Of a stretch of 64,000 bases of DNA, positions 17,112 to 27,286 are shown one piece after another. The notes below the pieces were generated by a model. That model was not told where the DNA came from, did not search any database, and saw nothing but the letters and a program-made list of their open reading frames with translations. Position 1 is the first letter of the stretch; each line of letters opens with the position of its first letter. The position numbers and the translations under genes were made by a program. Source of the DNA: an uncultured Lachnospira sp. (GTDB lineage Bacteria; Bacillota; Clostridia; Lachnospirales; Lachnospiraceae); contig CAJUKN010000001.1 in the NCBI GenBank assembly GCA_910587485.1, forward strand, positions 214,232 to 278,231, written 5' to 3'.

Positions 17112-17918
17112 TTATTTTCCATTTTTAAACAGTGAAGATAATTTTTTGAAAAATCCACCTTTTCCATTTAAATCAAGAAATGGTACTTCTTCACCTATAA
17201 CCCTTTTACATATATTCATAAATGCCTGTCCAGCCATTGTGTCATCGCCAACAAGCGGTTGACCTTTGTTTGTTGCTACAACAATGCTTTCATCGTCTGG
17301 AATGGCACCAATAACATTTAACTGTAAAATATCATTTACATCTTCAATGGACATCATTTCGCCACGACCAACCATGTCCATTCGTATTCTATTGACAATT
17401 AAATCTTCATGTTCTTTTAGTCCATGTGCATCAAGAAGTCCCACAATGCGGTCGGCATCCCTTATAGCTGATACTTCTGGTGTAGTTACTACCAACGCTC
17501 TGTCTGCACCTGCAATTGCATTTTGAAATCCCTGTTCAATACCAGCAGGAGAATCAAGAAGAATATAATCAAATCCTTCGGGGTCACTTTTTAACTCATC
17601 AAGAACCTTAATCATCTGTTCTGGAGAAATGGCTGATTTGTCTCTAGTTTGAGCAGTAGGCAGCAGGTAGAGTTTTGGACAACGCTTATCAGTAATCATA
17701 GCCTGCTTAATACGACAATTTCCTTCAACGACATCAACGAGATTATATACAATTCTATTTTCAAGTCCTAACACCACATCTAAGTTTCTAAGGCCTGTAT
17801 CTGTATCAATCATAACAACCTTTTTTCCCAATTTAGCAAGACCAGTGCCAATATTGGCTGTTGTTGTTGTCTTACCGACGCCACCTTTACCAGATGTCAC
17901 TACTATAACTTCACTCAT
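17112..17918 (-). CDS. minD: MinD, membrane ATPase of division-site placement
   Basis: 268 aa. The deviant Walker A motif (VTSGKGGVGKTTTTANIG, residues 6-23), switch I/II segments (DTDTGLRNLD and LLDSPAGIEQG) and a C-terminal amphipathic membrane-targeting tail (FFKKLSSLFKNGK) are present. It recruits MinC to the membrane. GGAGG precedes the ATG. It follows minC by 85 bases and precedes minE by 117 bases, the latter gap being filled by the structured element. Confidence 0.97.
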   Translation of the reverse strand: MSEVIVVTSGKGGVGKTTTTANIGTGLAKLGKKVVMIDTDTGLRNLDVVLGLENRIVYNLVDVVEGNCRIKQAMITDKRCPKLYLLPTAQTRDKSAISPEQMIKVLDELKSDPEGFDYILLDSPAGIEQGFQNAIAGADRALVVTTPEVSAIRDADRIVGLLDAHGLKEHEDLIVNRIRMDMVGRGEMMSIEDVNDILQLNVIGAIPDDESIVVATNKGQPLVGDDTMAGQAFMNICKRVIGEEVPFLDLNGKGGFFKKLSSLFKNGK

Positions 17919-18003
17919 TGTTAACCTCCATATTATGTTGTAATATTTATTATGTTATAATATTATTGTTAAACTATACTTATCAACGAAAATAGTATAA
18001 GTT

Positions 18004-18687
18004 TTAGCTAATCACTAAATCTTCAATCACATCAGCTGAAAGACTTTCGATATAGATATTACCATCTTCAACAAATGCAATCTTAGGCTCCAAATTCTTA
18101 TTTTTCTTATTGACTGGTGCTGAATCTGAACTTCTTGCTATTACATCTGCAATCTTAATTTGCATTGGCTTCATTTCCAGTGCCACAACAAATGAATGTT
18201 CATCTCCATTAACGCCAGCAAAAACATTGCCTCGAAGACTTCCAAGAACGACAACACTACCTTTAGAAATTACTTTTCCTCCCGGATTAATATCTCCAAG
18301 AATAACAACACTTGCCTCTGATTCCAATATCTGCCCAGACCTCAATGTACCTTTATAAAATAAACCGTTATCTAAATTTTCTTTTTCTTTATTCATATGT
18401 GATAGTATAGCATTTTCAAAGCGTTCATCTTTCTTTGCATCTTCGTCAATCAGACATACAATATCAAGGTCTGTAACACTTTCTATAATTTCAACAATCT
18501 CACGAGATTGTCCAACGGAAACGTTTTTTCCTTCTATTGCAAGAGCCATGCTTGATGAACCAAAAAACGCTGAAGATTTTTTAAATTTTTCTTCCACCTG
18601 CGCTTTCAAATTATCAAAAGTTTGATTTTCATCTAAAACAACTGTTAAACCATGCTTGTTACTTTTGATTGTAACTGAATTACTCAT
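18004..18687 (-). CDS. minC: MinC, FtsZ polymerisation inhibitor
   Basis: 227 aa. The N-terminal FtsZ-interacting domain covers about 1-105 and the C-terminal beta-helix (about 115-210: RSGQILESEASVVILGDINPGGKVISKGSVVVLGSLRGNVFAG) binds MinD and FtsZ. GAGGG lies before the ATG. It is the first gene of the min cluster and follows the PBP2 gene by 78 bases, so rod-shape and min genes are probably co-transcribed. Confidence 0.94.
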   Translation of the reverse strand: MSNSVTIKSNKHGLTVVLDENQTFDNLKAQVEEKFKKSSAFFGSSSMALAIEGKNVSVGQSREIVEIIESVTDLDIVCLIDEDAKKDERFENAILSHMNKEKENLDNGLFYKGTLRSGQILESEASVVILGDINPGGKVISKGSVVVLGSLRGNVFAGVNGDEHSFVVALEMKPMQIKIADVIARSSDSAPVNKKNKNLEPKIAFVEDGNIYIESLSADVIEDLVIS

Positions 18688-18765
18688 GTTCCCTCACATT
18701 CTGTCACACTTTATATGACATACAAAATATTTTATAATCATTTTAGCAATTATTCAACAAATAAT

Positions 18766-21507
18766 TTATTCTAGCCCAAAGTACATTTTTAAAACTGTGG
18801 ACGCCAATTGTGCAGCCTCCCCACTGGCATAACCATTTCGTATTGAGACAGCAATACCTATCTGTGGATTATCGAAAGGTGCATAGGCAACCAGATGTGC
18901 ATGGTCAGGTTGTTTTTTGTTTTCTTGTGCAGTACCAGTCTTTGAAGCCACTGAAATAGATAATCCACTAATTGAAGTATCCATTAACATTCCAGAGTGA
19001 ACGGCATTCCAGATGGCTGGATTAATGTTCATTTGATTTGCTATATCAGGTTGTTTTTCTTCTATAACTTCACCTGTGTTGGAAGCAATTTTATCTATTA
19101 ATGTTAAATTATAACATGTTCCAGAGTTTGCTATTGTTGTTACATATCTTGCAAGATTTAATGTGCTATATTGGTGATTTCCTTGTCCAATTGCTGAAGT
19201 AATCGCATTATCATTAGAAGGACTTGGTGCTTTTTCTGCTATTTCTATACCAGAATTTGTTGCAAGTCCCATCTCTTCTGCATATTTTTGAAGAATACTT
19301 GTTCCATATGTGCTATTATATACACCATTTTTACTACATGCAAGCCTATAACCAACATTATAAAAGAAAACATTGCAGGAATCTCTTATTGATGTTGCCA
19401 TATCTCGTAAACCGTGTCCGCTTCTATTCCAGCATCTTGGGCTTGGTGTTACCTCTGTAAATGCACCACTACAATAAAAAGCTGTATCCACTCCAATCAC
19501 TCCTGCCTCAACTCCAGCAATAGAAGAACACATTTTAAATGTTGAACCGGGTGCCACCTGAGCCTGTGTTGCCCAATTTCTTAATGGATAGGATTTATCA
19601 TTATTTAATTGTCTATAGTAATTGGCATCAATATATCCTGATAATTTATTATTGTCATAACTAGGATAAGAAACTAATGCTAACACATCACCATTACTTA
19701 CATCTGTTATTACACAAGCTCCTGAACAAGGTGCCAATGCAAGCTGTGCAGGCGTAATTCTCTTAGAGGAAATAGCATTTCTCATAAAATCATAAGCACT
19801 AATCGCTCCTGCATTTAAAGCTTGATAATCTTCTTCACCTTCAAGAAAACCTTGTTCAAATAAAAGCATACATACCTGACGTCCGCTAATAGTACCATTG
19901 TTAATCATATATTGAATCATTTTTTTATAAAAATTCGTATCATTTTCAAGCTGTTCAAAAATATAATCTACAAATTCATTATACGATTCAGAAAGACTGG
20001 TATATTGTTGAGAAGACAATTTAGATAAATCAATCCAATTTTTTGTTATGCCATATTTTAGCAATTCTTGTAAACTGGTTGAATTTCCTTCTGTCCAATC
20101 TTTATAAACTTCATCATTGACATCAACATTATTCATGTTAAATATTTTTTGTGTCATTAAAACATCTCTATATATATACCATATATATACTTGTTCTTCT
20201 TCTGATAATCGTCCATAAGGTGTAGCATTATTTATTAACTCTTCACGAAGCCAATTGATAGTGGCTTCTTTTTTGTTAAGGAATGTATTATACACATCGG
20301 ATTCTGTAGAATTTTCACCTTTTGATAATTTTTCTAATGAAACTAGATTGTTATCAATCAATGCAAAATAGACTTCTTTTGCAGTAATGTAAATAGAAGT
20401 AATTTCACCATCTCCATTATAAGAATATTTATTATCTCCCGCCGTCATATTTTGTAATAATATACCAACAAGCTTGTCTTCAATAGCATTGTAAATATTT
20501 TTTTGTAATTCTATATCAATCGTAAGATAAATATCATTTCCTGCAACAGAATCCGTTTCTTCCAAAACCTCAGTAATTCGACCAAACGTATCAATATATA
20601 CTTTTTTACTGCCCTTTGTGCCAGATAAAACACTTTCCATAGAATGTTCTATTCCTGATTTACCTACAACATCATTTAATTCATAACTGTCATCCGTCTC
20701 TAAAAGCGTTTCAAGCTCAGACTTTGATACGGTTCCTGTATATCCAAGAATCTGTGAACAATAAATACTATCCACATACTTTCGTATATATTTTTGCTCA
20801 ACAGTTACTCCTACCAGTTTGTCTGAATTTTCAAGGATTGCGGCTACAGTTTCATCCGATACTTCGTCTGAAATAGTAAATGCAATATATCGATTATATA
20901 AATTGTGTGTCATATTTAATCGTAAACTTACAATCTTGGTTATATGTTGTGGAGAAATAGAATTTGTATCAATTTCATAATAGTTACACAAATAATCTAT
21001 CATTTCTTGAGCTGTTGAATCTCGTTGTTCTTCGGTCAATTGCTCCACATACTTACAGCCATAAACATCACGTTTAAACCGTAACAATGCGTTATCTGAA
21101 ACGTTATATTCATACCCGCCTGCATTATATTCTATTGAAAAATCATTTTGAAAATGGTCTCCTTTTGATTCAATAATATTCAAAGTTTCTTCAATGGCTG
21201 CATTGACTGTTGCATTTTTTATTTTTGTGTCTTCATACACACCACTATCGCTTATTGTCACTGCAAATGCCAATTCATTATAAGCGAGCAGTACCCCATT
21301 TTTATCAAATATGCGTCCTCTGGTTGCTGGAACACTTGTTGTCATCTGTATTGATTCCGTAAGTGTGTTAGCATAATCTTCTCCATTTACAATCTGTAAT
21401 GAAAAAACTTTGACTACCAACACCGAAAATAAAGTGATAAACATGAATATCAGTGGCACAAATCGTGATTTTAGCAAACTTAGTATGTAGTCAATTATCT
21501 CTCTCAT
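18766..21507 (-). CDS. mrdA: Penicillin-binding protein 2 (class B PBP), enlarged
   Basis: The transpeptidase partner of RodA. 913 aa, longer than the usual 600-720. One N-terminal membrane helix (about 17-37) is followed by the dimerisation domain (TRGRIFDKNGVLLAYNE) and the transpeptidase domain. The active-site Ser-x-x-Lys is STFK (about residue 653), the SxN motif is SCN (about 711) and KTG is at about 854 (SKTGTAQE). Roughly residues 350-590 form a mostly helical insert not needed for the fold. The ATG at 21507 overlaps the mreD stop; a TTG one codon earlier is less likely. It acts in lateral wall growth with RodA and MreBCD. Confidence 0.92.
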   Translation of the reverse strand: MREIIDYILSLLKSRFVPLIFMFITLFSVLVVKVFSLQIVNGEDYANTLTESIQMTTSVPATRGRIFDKNGVLLAYNELAFAVTISDSGVYEDTKIKNATVNAAIEETLNIIESKGDHFQNDFSIEYNAGGYEYNVSDNALLRFKRDVYGCKYVEQLTEEQRDSTAQEMIDYLCNYYEIDTNSISPQHITKIVSLRLNMTHNLYNRYIAFTISDEVSDETVAAILENSDKLVGVTVEQKYIRKYVDSIYCSQILGYTGTVSKSELETLLETDDSYELNDVVGKSGIEHSMESVLSGTKGSKKVYIDTFGRITEVLEETDSVAGNDIYLTIDIELQKNIYNAIEDKLVGILLQNMTAGDNKYSYNGDGEITSIYITAKEVYFALIDNNLVSLEKLSKGENSTESDVYNTFLNKKEATINWLREELINNATPYGRLSEEEQVYIWYIYRDVLMTQKIFNMNNVDVNDEVYKDWTEGNSTSLQELLKYGITKNWIDLSKLSSQQYTSLSESYNEFVDYIFEQLENDTNFYKKMIQYMINNGTISGRQVCMLLFEQGFLEGEEDYQALNAGAISAYDFMRNAISSKRITPAQLALAPCSGACVITDVSNGDVLALVSYPSYDNNKLSGYIDANYYRQLNNDKSYPLRNWATQAQVAPGSTFKMCSSIAGVEAGVIGVDTAFYCSGAFTEVTPSPRCWNRSGHGLRDMATSIRDSCNVFFYNVGYRLACSKNGVYNSTYGTSILQKYAEEMGLATNSGIEIAEKAPSPSNDNAITSAIGQGNHQYSTLNLARYVTTIANSGTCYNLTLIDKIASNTGEVIEEKQPDIANQMNINPAIWNAVHSGMLMDTSISGLSISVASKTGTAQENKKQPDHAHLVAYAPFDNPQIGIAVSIRNGYASGEAAQLASTVLKMYFGLE

Positions 21508-22021
21508 CAAAGTAACTTACTCTCCTTTTTTTCTTGCCTGAAAGCAATGGATTTATTAATACAATGGGTTTAAATAATAAAACAAAAAATAATACAGTAT
21601 ATATCATTTCTGGAATCATAAAACGCTTAACAAAATATAATACATTTAGACGATTGTGTAATAAAAAATTACCAATATAAGATAAAAATTCATATATGAT
21701 ATCGCCAAATGCTACAATAATTAAAGGAATGATAATCTCACTTTTTTCATATTTTTGAAAAAACAATCCAGAAATATATCCAAGAATAGAAAATACAAGA
21801 GGCGAAAAACCTACTATTGTTGATATGAAAATATCATATATCAAACCAGAAAAAAAGCCAACAAACATTCCTTCGTTGCTTCCATTAAGATACCCAAATA
21901 AAATAGGAAGTACGATAAGCATATTGGGCTTTATTCCTCCAAGTTCAATTACTCTGCCTAATGTTACGGAAAGGCAATAGAAAAGTATAATGATAATCAA
22001 TTCCAAAATCTTTCTCTTCAT
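21491..22021 (-). CDS. mreD: MreD, rod-shape membrane protein
   Basis: 176 aa with five or six hydrophobic helices and a short basic tail (GKKKRR). Sequence conservation in this family is low; length, topology and position between mreC and the PBP2 gene identify it. Its ATG overlaps the mreC stop (TAATG) and its stop overlaps the PBP2 start, so translation is coupled along the block. Confidence 0.92.
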   Translation of the reverse strand: MKRKILELIIIILFYCLSVTLGRVIELGGIKPNMLIVLPILFGYLNGSNEGMFVGFFSGLIYDIFISTIVGFSPLVFSILGYISGLFFQKYEKSEIIIPLIIVAFGDIIYEFLSYIGNFLLHNRLNVLYFVKRFMIPEMIYTVLFFVLLFKPIVLINPLLSGKKKRRVSYFDERDN

Positions 22022-22869
22022 TATTCTCCAACTTCCTTTAATTGTGTAATAACCAACACCTCTTGCAGATGTCCAAAATCTACAGCTGGAATAAGATAAC
22101 CAGATTGCGTTAGATTATTGCTGTCAAGAGATACATCTTTGGTATAACCAATCAATATTCCGGGAAGATATCGGTCACTTATATTGGAAGTCACAATCTT
22201 ATCACCATTTCGTACAGTGACGGAATGTTTAAAGTGTTGTATGCGAATCATTCCAGAATCCATCAAGTCAATATTGCCTTGAACGGTACATTTATCACCT
22301 GTGTCAATTAATTGTCCACTGACAAAACTGCCATCTTCTATAATACTTTTAACAGTTGCATAGTTTTTACCTACACTTGTGACAATTCCTACAAGTCCGC
22401 CATCCGCAATAACATTCATATTAACAGCAATTCCATCATCGCTTCCTTTATTAATTGTAAATGTTGAATACCAGTTATCTGAACTTGTGCCAATAATTCT
22501 TGCGCCTACTTTTGCATAATTTGCATAGCTTTCGTCAAGCTTGTACAATTCTCGTAATCGGTTTAGTTCATACGTATCTTGTTTTAATTTATTATTTTCT
22601 TCTGTTAATTCATCCACTTTTGATTTTAAGGATTGGTTTTCTTCAAGAATCTTTGTTGCCTCCTGAATTTTCTCATAACCATCAGACACCCATAAACCAA
22701 TGTAATTCATACCATCTTGAATTGGCATAACAAGTGTGGAAACAATATTTCGTACAGGTGCTACAAGCTTATCTGTAAAAAAACTGGCTACGATAAGAGC
22801 AGAACACAATAGTACTACCAAAATTAAAATATATTTTGATGTAAAAAATGATGAAATCTTCTTTAACAT
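22021..22869 (-). CDS. mreC: MreC, rod-shape scaffold protein
   Basis: 282 aa. A short cytoplasmic start, one membrane helix (about 12-32), a coiled coil (about 70-110, LEENQSLKSKVDELTEENNKL) and the extracellular double beta-barrel (about 118-280) are visible. MreC links the PBP2/RodA synthase to the MreB filament system. An ATG at 22881 is in frame, but TGGAG lies between the two starts, so the ATG at 22869 is preferred. Confidence 0.95.
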   Translation of the reverse strand: MLKKISSFFTSKYILILVVLLCSALIVASFFTDKLVAPVRNIVSTLVMPIQDGMNYIGLWVSDGYEKIQEATKILEENQSLKSKVDELTEENNKLKQDTYELNRLRELYKLDESYANYAKVGARIIGTSSDNWYSTFTINKGSDDGIAVNMNVIADGGLVGIVTSVGKNYATVKSIIEDGSFVSGQLIDTGDKCTVQGNIDLMDSGMIRIQHFKHSVTVRNGDKIVTSNISDRYLPGILIGYTKDVSLDSNNLTQSGYLIPAVDFGHLQEVLVITQLKEVGE

Positions 22870-22898
22870 ACAAAACTCCATTCTTGTTTAAAAGTTTT

Positions 22899-23918
22899 TT
22901 AATCGTATGTCTTATCCTGAGGTGTATATGCAACACTAGCAAAATCAGGGTTTGATACAACACCCATTAAACCTCTTACGACACTTTCTGAAGGATTTTC
23001 TACAATATTGACATTAATGTTGGTTTCTTGGTTAATATATTTTTCAAGGCTGTTAATACTGGAAGTGCCTCCAGAGACATAAATACCATTTTTAATAATA
23101 TCAGCTGCTAATTCTGGTGGTGTACGTTCAAGAATTACTTTTATTGAATCCATAATTGAATGCAGCGGGTCAACAATAGCTTGATATATCACATCCGATG
23201 AAATATCAATACTCACAGGAAGACCTGACAAGATATTGCGTCCAAAACCGGGTGCAAAATGTTCTTCACCTTTAATAGCGCTACCTAATTCTTTTTTTAA
23301 TGACTCGGCTGTCTTAGTTCCAATAACAAGATTATAAACCTTACGAATCTGACTTATAATAACATCATCTAGTTTATTGCCTCCAATTTTAACCGATTTA
23401 CTGATAACAATACCGCCTAATGATAATACGGATATTTCTGTTGTCTCAGCACCAATATTGACAATCATAATACCACGCGATTTTGTAACATCAAGCCCTG
23501 CCCCTATTGCATCGGCAACAGGCTTATCGACAATAAATATATTTTTAGCCTTTACCTTTGAATCAGCAACAAGTTCATAAAATGCTCTTTTTTCAACTTC
23601 TGTTACATCCGTTGGTACGGCGATATAAAAGTCTGTGTTGCCGGGCTGCTTTTTATCACCATTAATTTTATTGAAAAAACTAAGAAGAAGTGTTTGCATG
23701 TTTTCAATATCAGCAATCACACCAAATTTAACAGGATATGATACCTCAATATTTTCAGGAGCTTTCTCATACATTTCATATGCCTCATCTCCAAATGCTA
23801 ACAATTCCGTTTTATTGGCTATTGCAATCATATTTTTTTCATTTAATATTTGGTCTTTTTCCTTACAACACATTTTAAAATTACTTGTCCCTATATCAAC
23901 TCCGTAGATATTACTCAT
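22899..23918 (-). CDS. mreB: MreB, actin-like rod-shape protein
   Basis: 339 aa with the actin-fold nucleotide-binding signatures: phosphate 1 loop (GVDIGTSNFK), connect 1, phosphate 2 (IMIVNIGAETTEISVLS) and the adenosine motif (IYVSGGTSSINSLEKYI). It forms membrane-bound filaments that guide lateral wall synthesis. The order mreB-mreC-mreD-mrdA supports MreB over ParM-like paralogs. It starts 20 bases after radC ends, with AAAGGAG before the ATG. Confidence 0.93.
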   Translation of the reverse strand: MSNIYGVDIGTSNFKMCCKEKDQILNEKNMIAIANKTELLAFGDEAYEMYEKAPENIEVSYPVKFGVIADIENMQTLLLSFFNKINGDKKQPGNTDFYIAVPTDVTEVEKRAFYELVADSKVKAKNIFIVDKPVADAIGAGLDVTKSRGIMIVNIGAETTEISVLSLGGIVISKSVKIGGNKLDDVIISQIRKVYNLVIGTKTAESLKKELGSAIKGEEHFAPGFGRNILSGLPVSIDISSDVIYQAIVDPLHSIMDSIKVILERTPPELAADIIKNGIYVSGGTSSINSLEKYINQETNINVNIVENPSESVVRGLMGVVSNPDFASVAYTPQDKTYD

Positions 23919-23938
23919 CAGCGTGGACTCCTTTCGTT

Positions 23939-24661
23939 TTATATATATTCTTTTTCTTTTAAACTTGTAAATGTATTATCTCCAATTATAATGTGGTCTA
24001 TAAGTCTTATTCCCAAGATATCACCTGCCTCTTTTACTCGCTGTGTAACAAGAATATCATTTCTGCTTGGTGTGACATCACCACTTGGATGATTATGCAG
24101 CATAACGATAGATACAGCTCCATATCGTAATGCCTGTGTAAATATTTCTCTGGGATTCACCAGTGAAGCATTCACTGTGCCAATTGAAATGACACAATCA
24201 TGTATTAAACAACATTTGTTATTAAGCATTGCTAAAATCAAATGTTCTCGGTCTAAATTGCGCAAATCCTGCATATAGTAAGCTGCAATTGAATCTGGAG
24301 ATGAAAAATCAAGATTTTTTGCAGCAGTCTGTTTTGCAATGCGTCTTGATAATTCACATATACATTGAATTTGAATTGCCTTTACTTTGCCAATCCCTTT
24401 AATGCCCATAAGTTGAGGAATCGATAAACGCGTAAGCTCTAACAACGAATTATCTTTATCGTTAATACCATCTTTACAAAGTGCCATCACTTTTAAAGCT
24501 AACTCGGTTGCATCTATTCCAGTTGTTCCTGTTCTTAAAATTGCTGCTAAAAGCTGTGCATCGCTTAAAGATGCAGCACCTAAAGACATACACCGCTCAT
24601 AAGGTCTTGTCTCATTTTCTCCCATATTGAGGTGTATTGTTGCGTTTCTGTTAAACTCCAT
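23939..24661 (-). CDS. radC: RadC family JAB/MPN protein
   Basis: 240 aa. The N-terminal helix-hairpin-helix (LMGIKGIGKVKAIQI) is followed by the C-terminal JAB domain with the metalloprotease-like motif LHNHPSGDVTPSRND. The name reflects an old DNA-repair assignment that has not held up; the true function is unknown. AAAGGA lies six bases before the ATG at 24661; an in-frame ATG at 24688 lacks such a site. It sits ahead of mreB, as it does in many Firmicutes. Confidence 0.92.
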   Translation of the reverse strand: MEFNRNATIHLNMGENETRPYERCMSLGAASLSDAQLLAAILRTGTTGIDATELALKVMALCKDGINDKDNSLLELTRLSIPQLMGIKGIGKVKAIQIQCICELSRRIAKQTAAKNLDFSSPDSIAAYYMQDLRNLDREHLILAMLNNKCCLIHDCVISIGTVNASLVNPREIFTQALRYGAVSIVMLHNHPSGDVTPSRNDILVTQRVKEAGDILGIRLIDHIIIGDNTFTSLKEKEYI

Positions 24662-24709
24662 ACAATCCTTTCTGTTCAAGGCGGACATTGTACAAGCATA
24701 GCTGTTTGA

Positions 24710-24738
24710 ATTATAGCATATTTTCCATATTATGTATA
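24710..24738 (-). promoter_or_regulatory. Probable promoter of the radC-mreBCD block
   Basis: On the minus strand TATACA (24733-24738), a 17-base spacer ending in TGC (an extended -10) and TATAAT (24710-24715) lie about 50 bases upstream of radC. The gap 24662-24908 contains nothing else that I recognise. Confidence 0.55.
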
Positions 24739-24908
24739 GAAAGATTTTATTATAAATTTATGCTATAATATACTCTTTTTCGACATTTATTAAAAAAATT
24801 TATTATCTATTATTATAAAAAATTTATATAATTTTATTCTGTGCTTTTGAAAAGTTTTATAAAAATTTATGTGAACATGAATTACATTACAATCAATTTT
24901 TTACATTT

Positions 24909-26210
24909 TTACACTTTCACAAGTCCTTGTTCAAACATTTTTTGCAAACTCATCATAATGCCATATTTAGCATGATACCATGTTAAACCACCTTGAAAAA
25001 ATACGGTAAATGGTTCTTTTAAAGGACCGTCAGCTGATAACTCAATCGATGAGCCTTGGACAAATGCACCTGCTGCCATAATAACATCACAATCATATCC
25101 GGGCATAGGCCAAGGTTCTGGTGTTACAAAACTATCTACAGGGGCAGCAGCTTGAATGCCTTTACAAAATGCAATTAACCCCTCTTTTGACCCCAATTCT
25201 ACTGCTTGTATAATATCATGTCTGCTTTCCTTGCTGTCAGGAAGAACTTTAAAGCCTAATCGTTCATATACATTTGCAGCAAATATGGCACCTTTAAGCG
25301 CGCCTGCTGTAACGGTAGGTGCCAAAAACAAACCTTGATAAAAGCTTGGATTGACTCCTAATGTAGCACCAACTTCCTTCCCAAGACCCGGAGAGGATAA
25401 TCGATAAGCCGCCTGCTCAACATATTCTTTTTTTCCTGCAATATAGCCGCCACAAGGAGCAAGCCCACCGCCGGGATTCTTAATAAGCGACCCTACTACT
25501 AAATCTGCACCAACCTCACAAGGTTCTGTTAATTCTACAAATTCACCATAACAGTTGTCAACCATACATATCACATCAGGCTTGATTTTTTTAATAAAAG
25601 AAATAAGCTCTCCTATTTTTGCAACCGATAAGGTTGGTCTGTCTGCATATCCTTTAGAACGCTGGATAGTCACCAATTTTGTTCGTTCATTGATTGCATT
25701 TTTTATTCCATCATAGTCAAAATCGCCATTTTCTTTTAAATCAACTTGATTGTAGGTTACACCATACTCTGCAAGACTGCCTTTCGATGGACGTATTCCA
25801 ATAATCTCGTCCATTGTGTCATAAGGCTTGCCAACAGGTGAAAGCAGTTCATCGTTTGGTCTTAAATTTGCAGACAATGCAACATTTAAAGCATGTGTTC
25901 CACACATAATTTGAGGTCTTACTAAAGCATCCTCTGTCTTAAAGATATCTGCATATATTTTTTCCAACGTATCTCTGCCATCATCATTATATCCATAACC
26001 GCTCGTACCATTCAGATGCATTTGAGCAACTCTATTTTTTTGCATAGCATAAAGTACTTTTAATTGATTATATTCAGAAATTTTATCAATTTTTTCAAAC
26101 CGTTTTGTCAACTCAATAAGTATCTCGTTACAAAAGGAATAGACAGATTCTGAAATGCCTAAATTTTTATATATTTCCTCTGAATATTTTATATCATCTA
26201 TATTATCCAT
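24909..26210 (-). CDS. PLP-dependent lyase, methionine gamma-lyase/'aluminium resistance' family
   Basis: 433 aa, fold type I PLP enzyme related to cystathionine/methionine gamma-lyases. The PLP lysine is in VVGSLIKNPGGGLAPCGG, preceded by the Asp of VICMVDNCYGEFVE; the PQIMCGTHALNVAL segment binds the cofactor phosphate. Such genes follow miaA in many Clostridia, and the reaction in the cell is not settled. Its ATG overlaps the miaA stop by eight bases, so it is coupled to miaA. Confidence 0.88.
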   Translation of the reverse strand: MDNIDDIKYSEEIYKNLGISESVYSFCNEILIELTKRFEKIDKISEYNQLKVLYAMQKNRVAQMHLNGTSGYGYNDDGRDTLEKIYADIFKTEDALVRPQIMCGTHALNVALSANLRPNDELLSPVGKPYDTMDEIIGIRPSKGSLAEYGVTYNQVDLKENGDFDYDGIKNAINERTKLVTIQRSKGYADRPTLSVAKIGELISFIKKIKPDVICMVDNCYGEFVELTEPCEVGADLVVGSLIKNPGGGLAPCGGYIAGKKEYVEQAAYRLSSPGLGKEVGATLGVNPSFYQGLFLAPTVTAGALKGAIFAANVYERLGFKVLPDSKESRHDIIQAVELGSKEGLIAFCKGIQAAAPVDSFVTPEPWPMPGYDCDVIMAAGAFVQGSSIELSADGPLKEPFTVFFQGGLTWYHAKYGIMMSLQKMFEQGLVKV

Positions 26211-27279
26211 TTTTTTTTATAATATTCCTTTCCTGTAATTTTTCAAGCATAGCCTTTAATATTTTTTCTTTTGAATAATCATACTCTGGATAATTTATCC
26301 ACAATACGTCTTTTTCTCTTTTAAACCATGTAATTTGCCTTTTCGCAAAATGTCTTGTATTTTGTTTTATCAATTCGATTGTTTGTTCTAAAGAGGCTTT
26401 TCCTTCATAATAATCAAACAATTCTTTATATCCAATACCACTCATTGCAGTACTCTCTTTTTTTAAACCACTGTCTATCAGTTCTTTTGTTTCATTTAAA
26501 AGCCCTTTTTGAAACATGATTTCTACTCTTGTATCAATTTTTTCATAAAGTTTTTTACGGTCATCATTTAATACAAAATAAGCAAAATTATAAGGAGATA
26601 CTTTTTGCCTTTGTGTTTCATTATGAGTGGATATTTTATTACCAGTTTCTTTATAATATTCTAATGCTCGAATAACTCGTTTCACATTATTAGGGTGTAT
26701 GTTCTTTGCTGATTCCTTGTCCACTTCTGCCAACATGTGATGTAAAACAGCATTTCCTTGATTTTGTGCAATATTATATAAAGACTCGCGGTATTCTTCA
26801 TTAATTGTTGTCTTACACTCAAATTTATTATCAATATTACAATTGTTTTCTTCATTATCAATATAATTCGGACTTAAAATATTGGTTTGATTTGCTATAT
26901 CATTTTTATTAAAATTTACAATAGTTGATAGGTCTTTATTAAAATCAATATCATACAATACAGATTGTATATAAAATCCCGTTCCGCCAACAATCATTGG
27001 AATATGCCCATTTTGATATATTTGATTTATTGCCTCTTTTGCTAATGTTTGAAATTGAACAACATCAAAACCTTGACTAGGCGATAATATATCAATCAAA
27101 TAATGATTAACACCACACATCTCCTCTTTTGCTATCTTTGCAGTTCCAATATTCATGCCTTTATACACTTGCATGGAATCTGCGCTTATTATTTCTGCTC
27201 CAACTTTTTTTGCTAATTGAATAGAAATTTCTGTTTTTCCAACAGCCGTTGGACCAGTTAAAATAATAATATCTTTCAT
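26203..27279 (-). CDS. miaA: tRNA dimethylallyltransferase with an Asn-rich insert
   Basis: This enzyme adds the isopentenyl group to A37 of tRNAs that read UNN codons, the substrate of MiaB, also encoded in this window. 358 aa, longer than the usual 300-320. P-loop LTGPTAVGKTE (about 6-16), SADSMQVYKGMNIGTAK, GGTGFYIQSV and RQITWFKRE are present. The excess length is an Asn-rich, low-complexity segment (about 115-150) inside the substrate-binding insertion domain. The start follows the mutL stop by seven bases without a strong ribosome binding site, so coupling to mutL is likely. Confidence 0.95.
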   Translation of the reverse strand: MKDIIILTGPTAVGKTEISIQLAKKVGAEIISADSMQVYKGMNIGTAKIAKEEMCGVNHYLIDILSPSQGFDVVQFQTLAKEAINQIYQNGHIPMIVGGTGFYIQSVLYDIDFNKDLSTIVNFNKNDIANQTNILSPNYIDNEENNCNIDNKFECKTTINEEYRESLYNIAQNQGNAVLHHMLAEVDKESAKNIHPNNVKRVIRALEYYKETGNKISTHNETQRQKVSPYNFAYFVLNDDRKKLYEKIDTRVEIMFQKGLLNETKELIDSGLKKESTAMSGIGYKELFDYYEGKASLEQTIELIKQNTRHFAKRQITWFKREKDVLWINYPEYDYSKEKILKAMLEKLQERNIIKKNG

Positions 27280-27286
27280 AATATGT

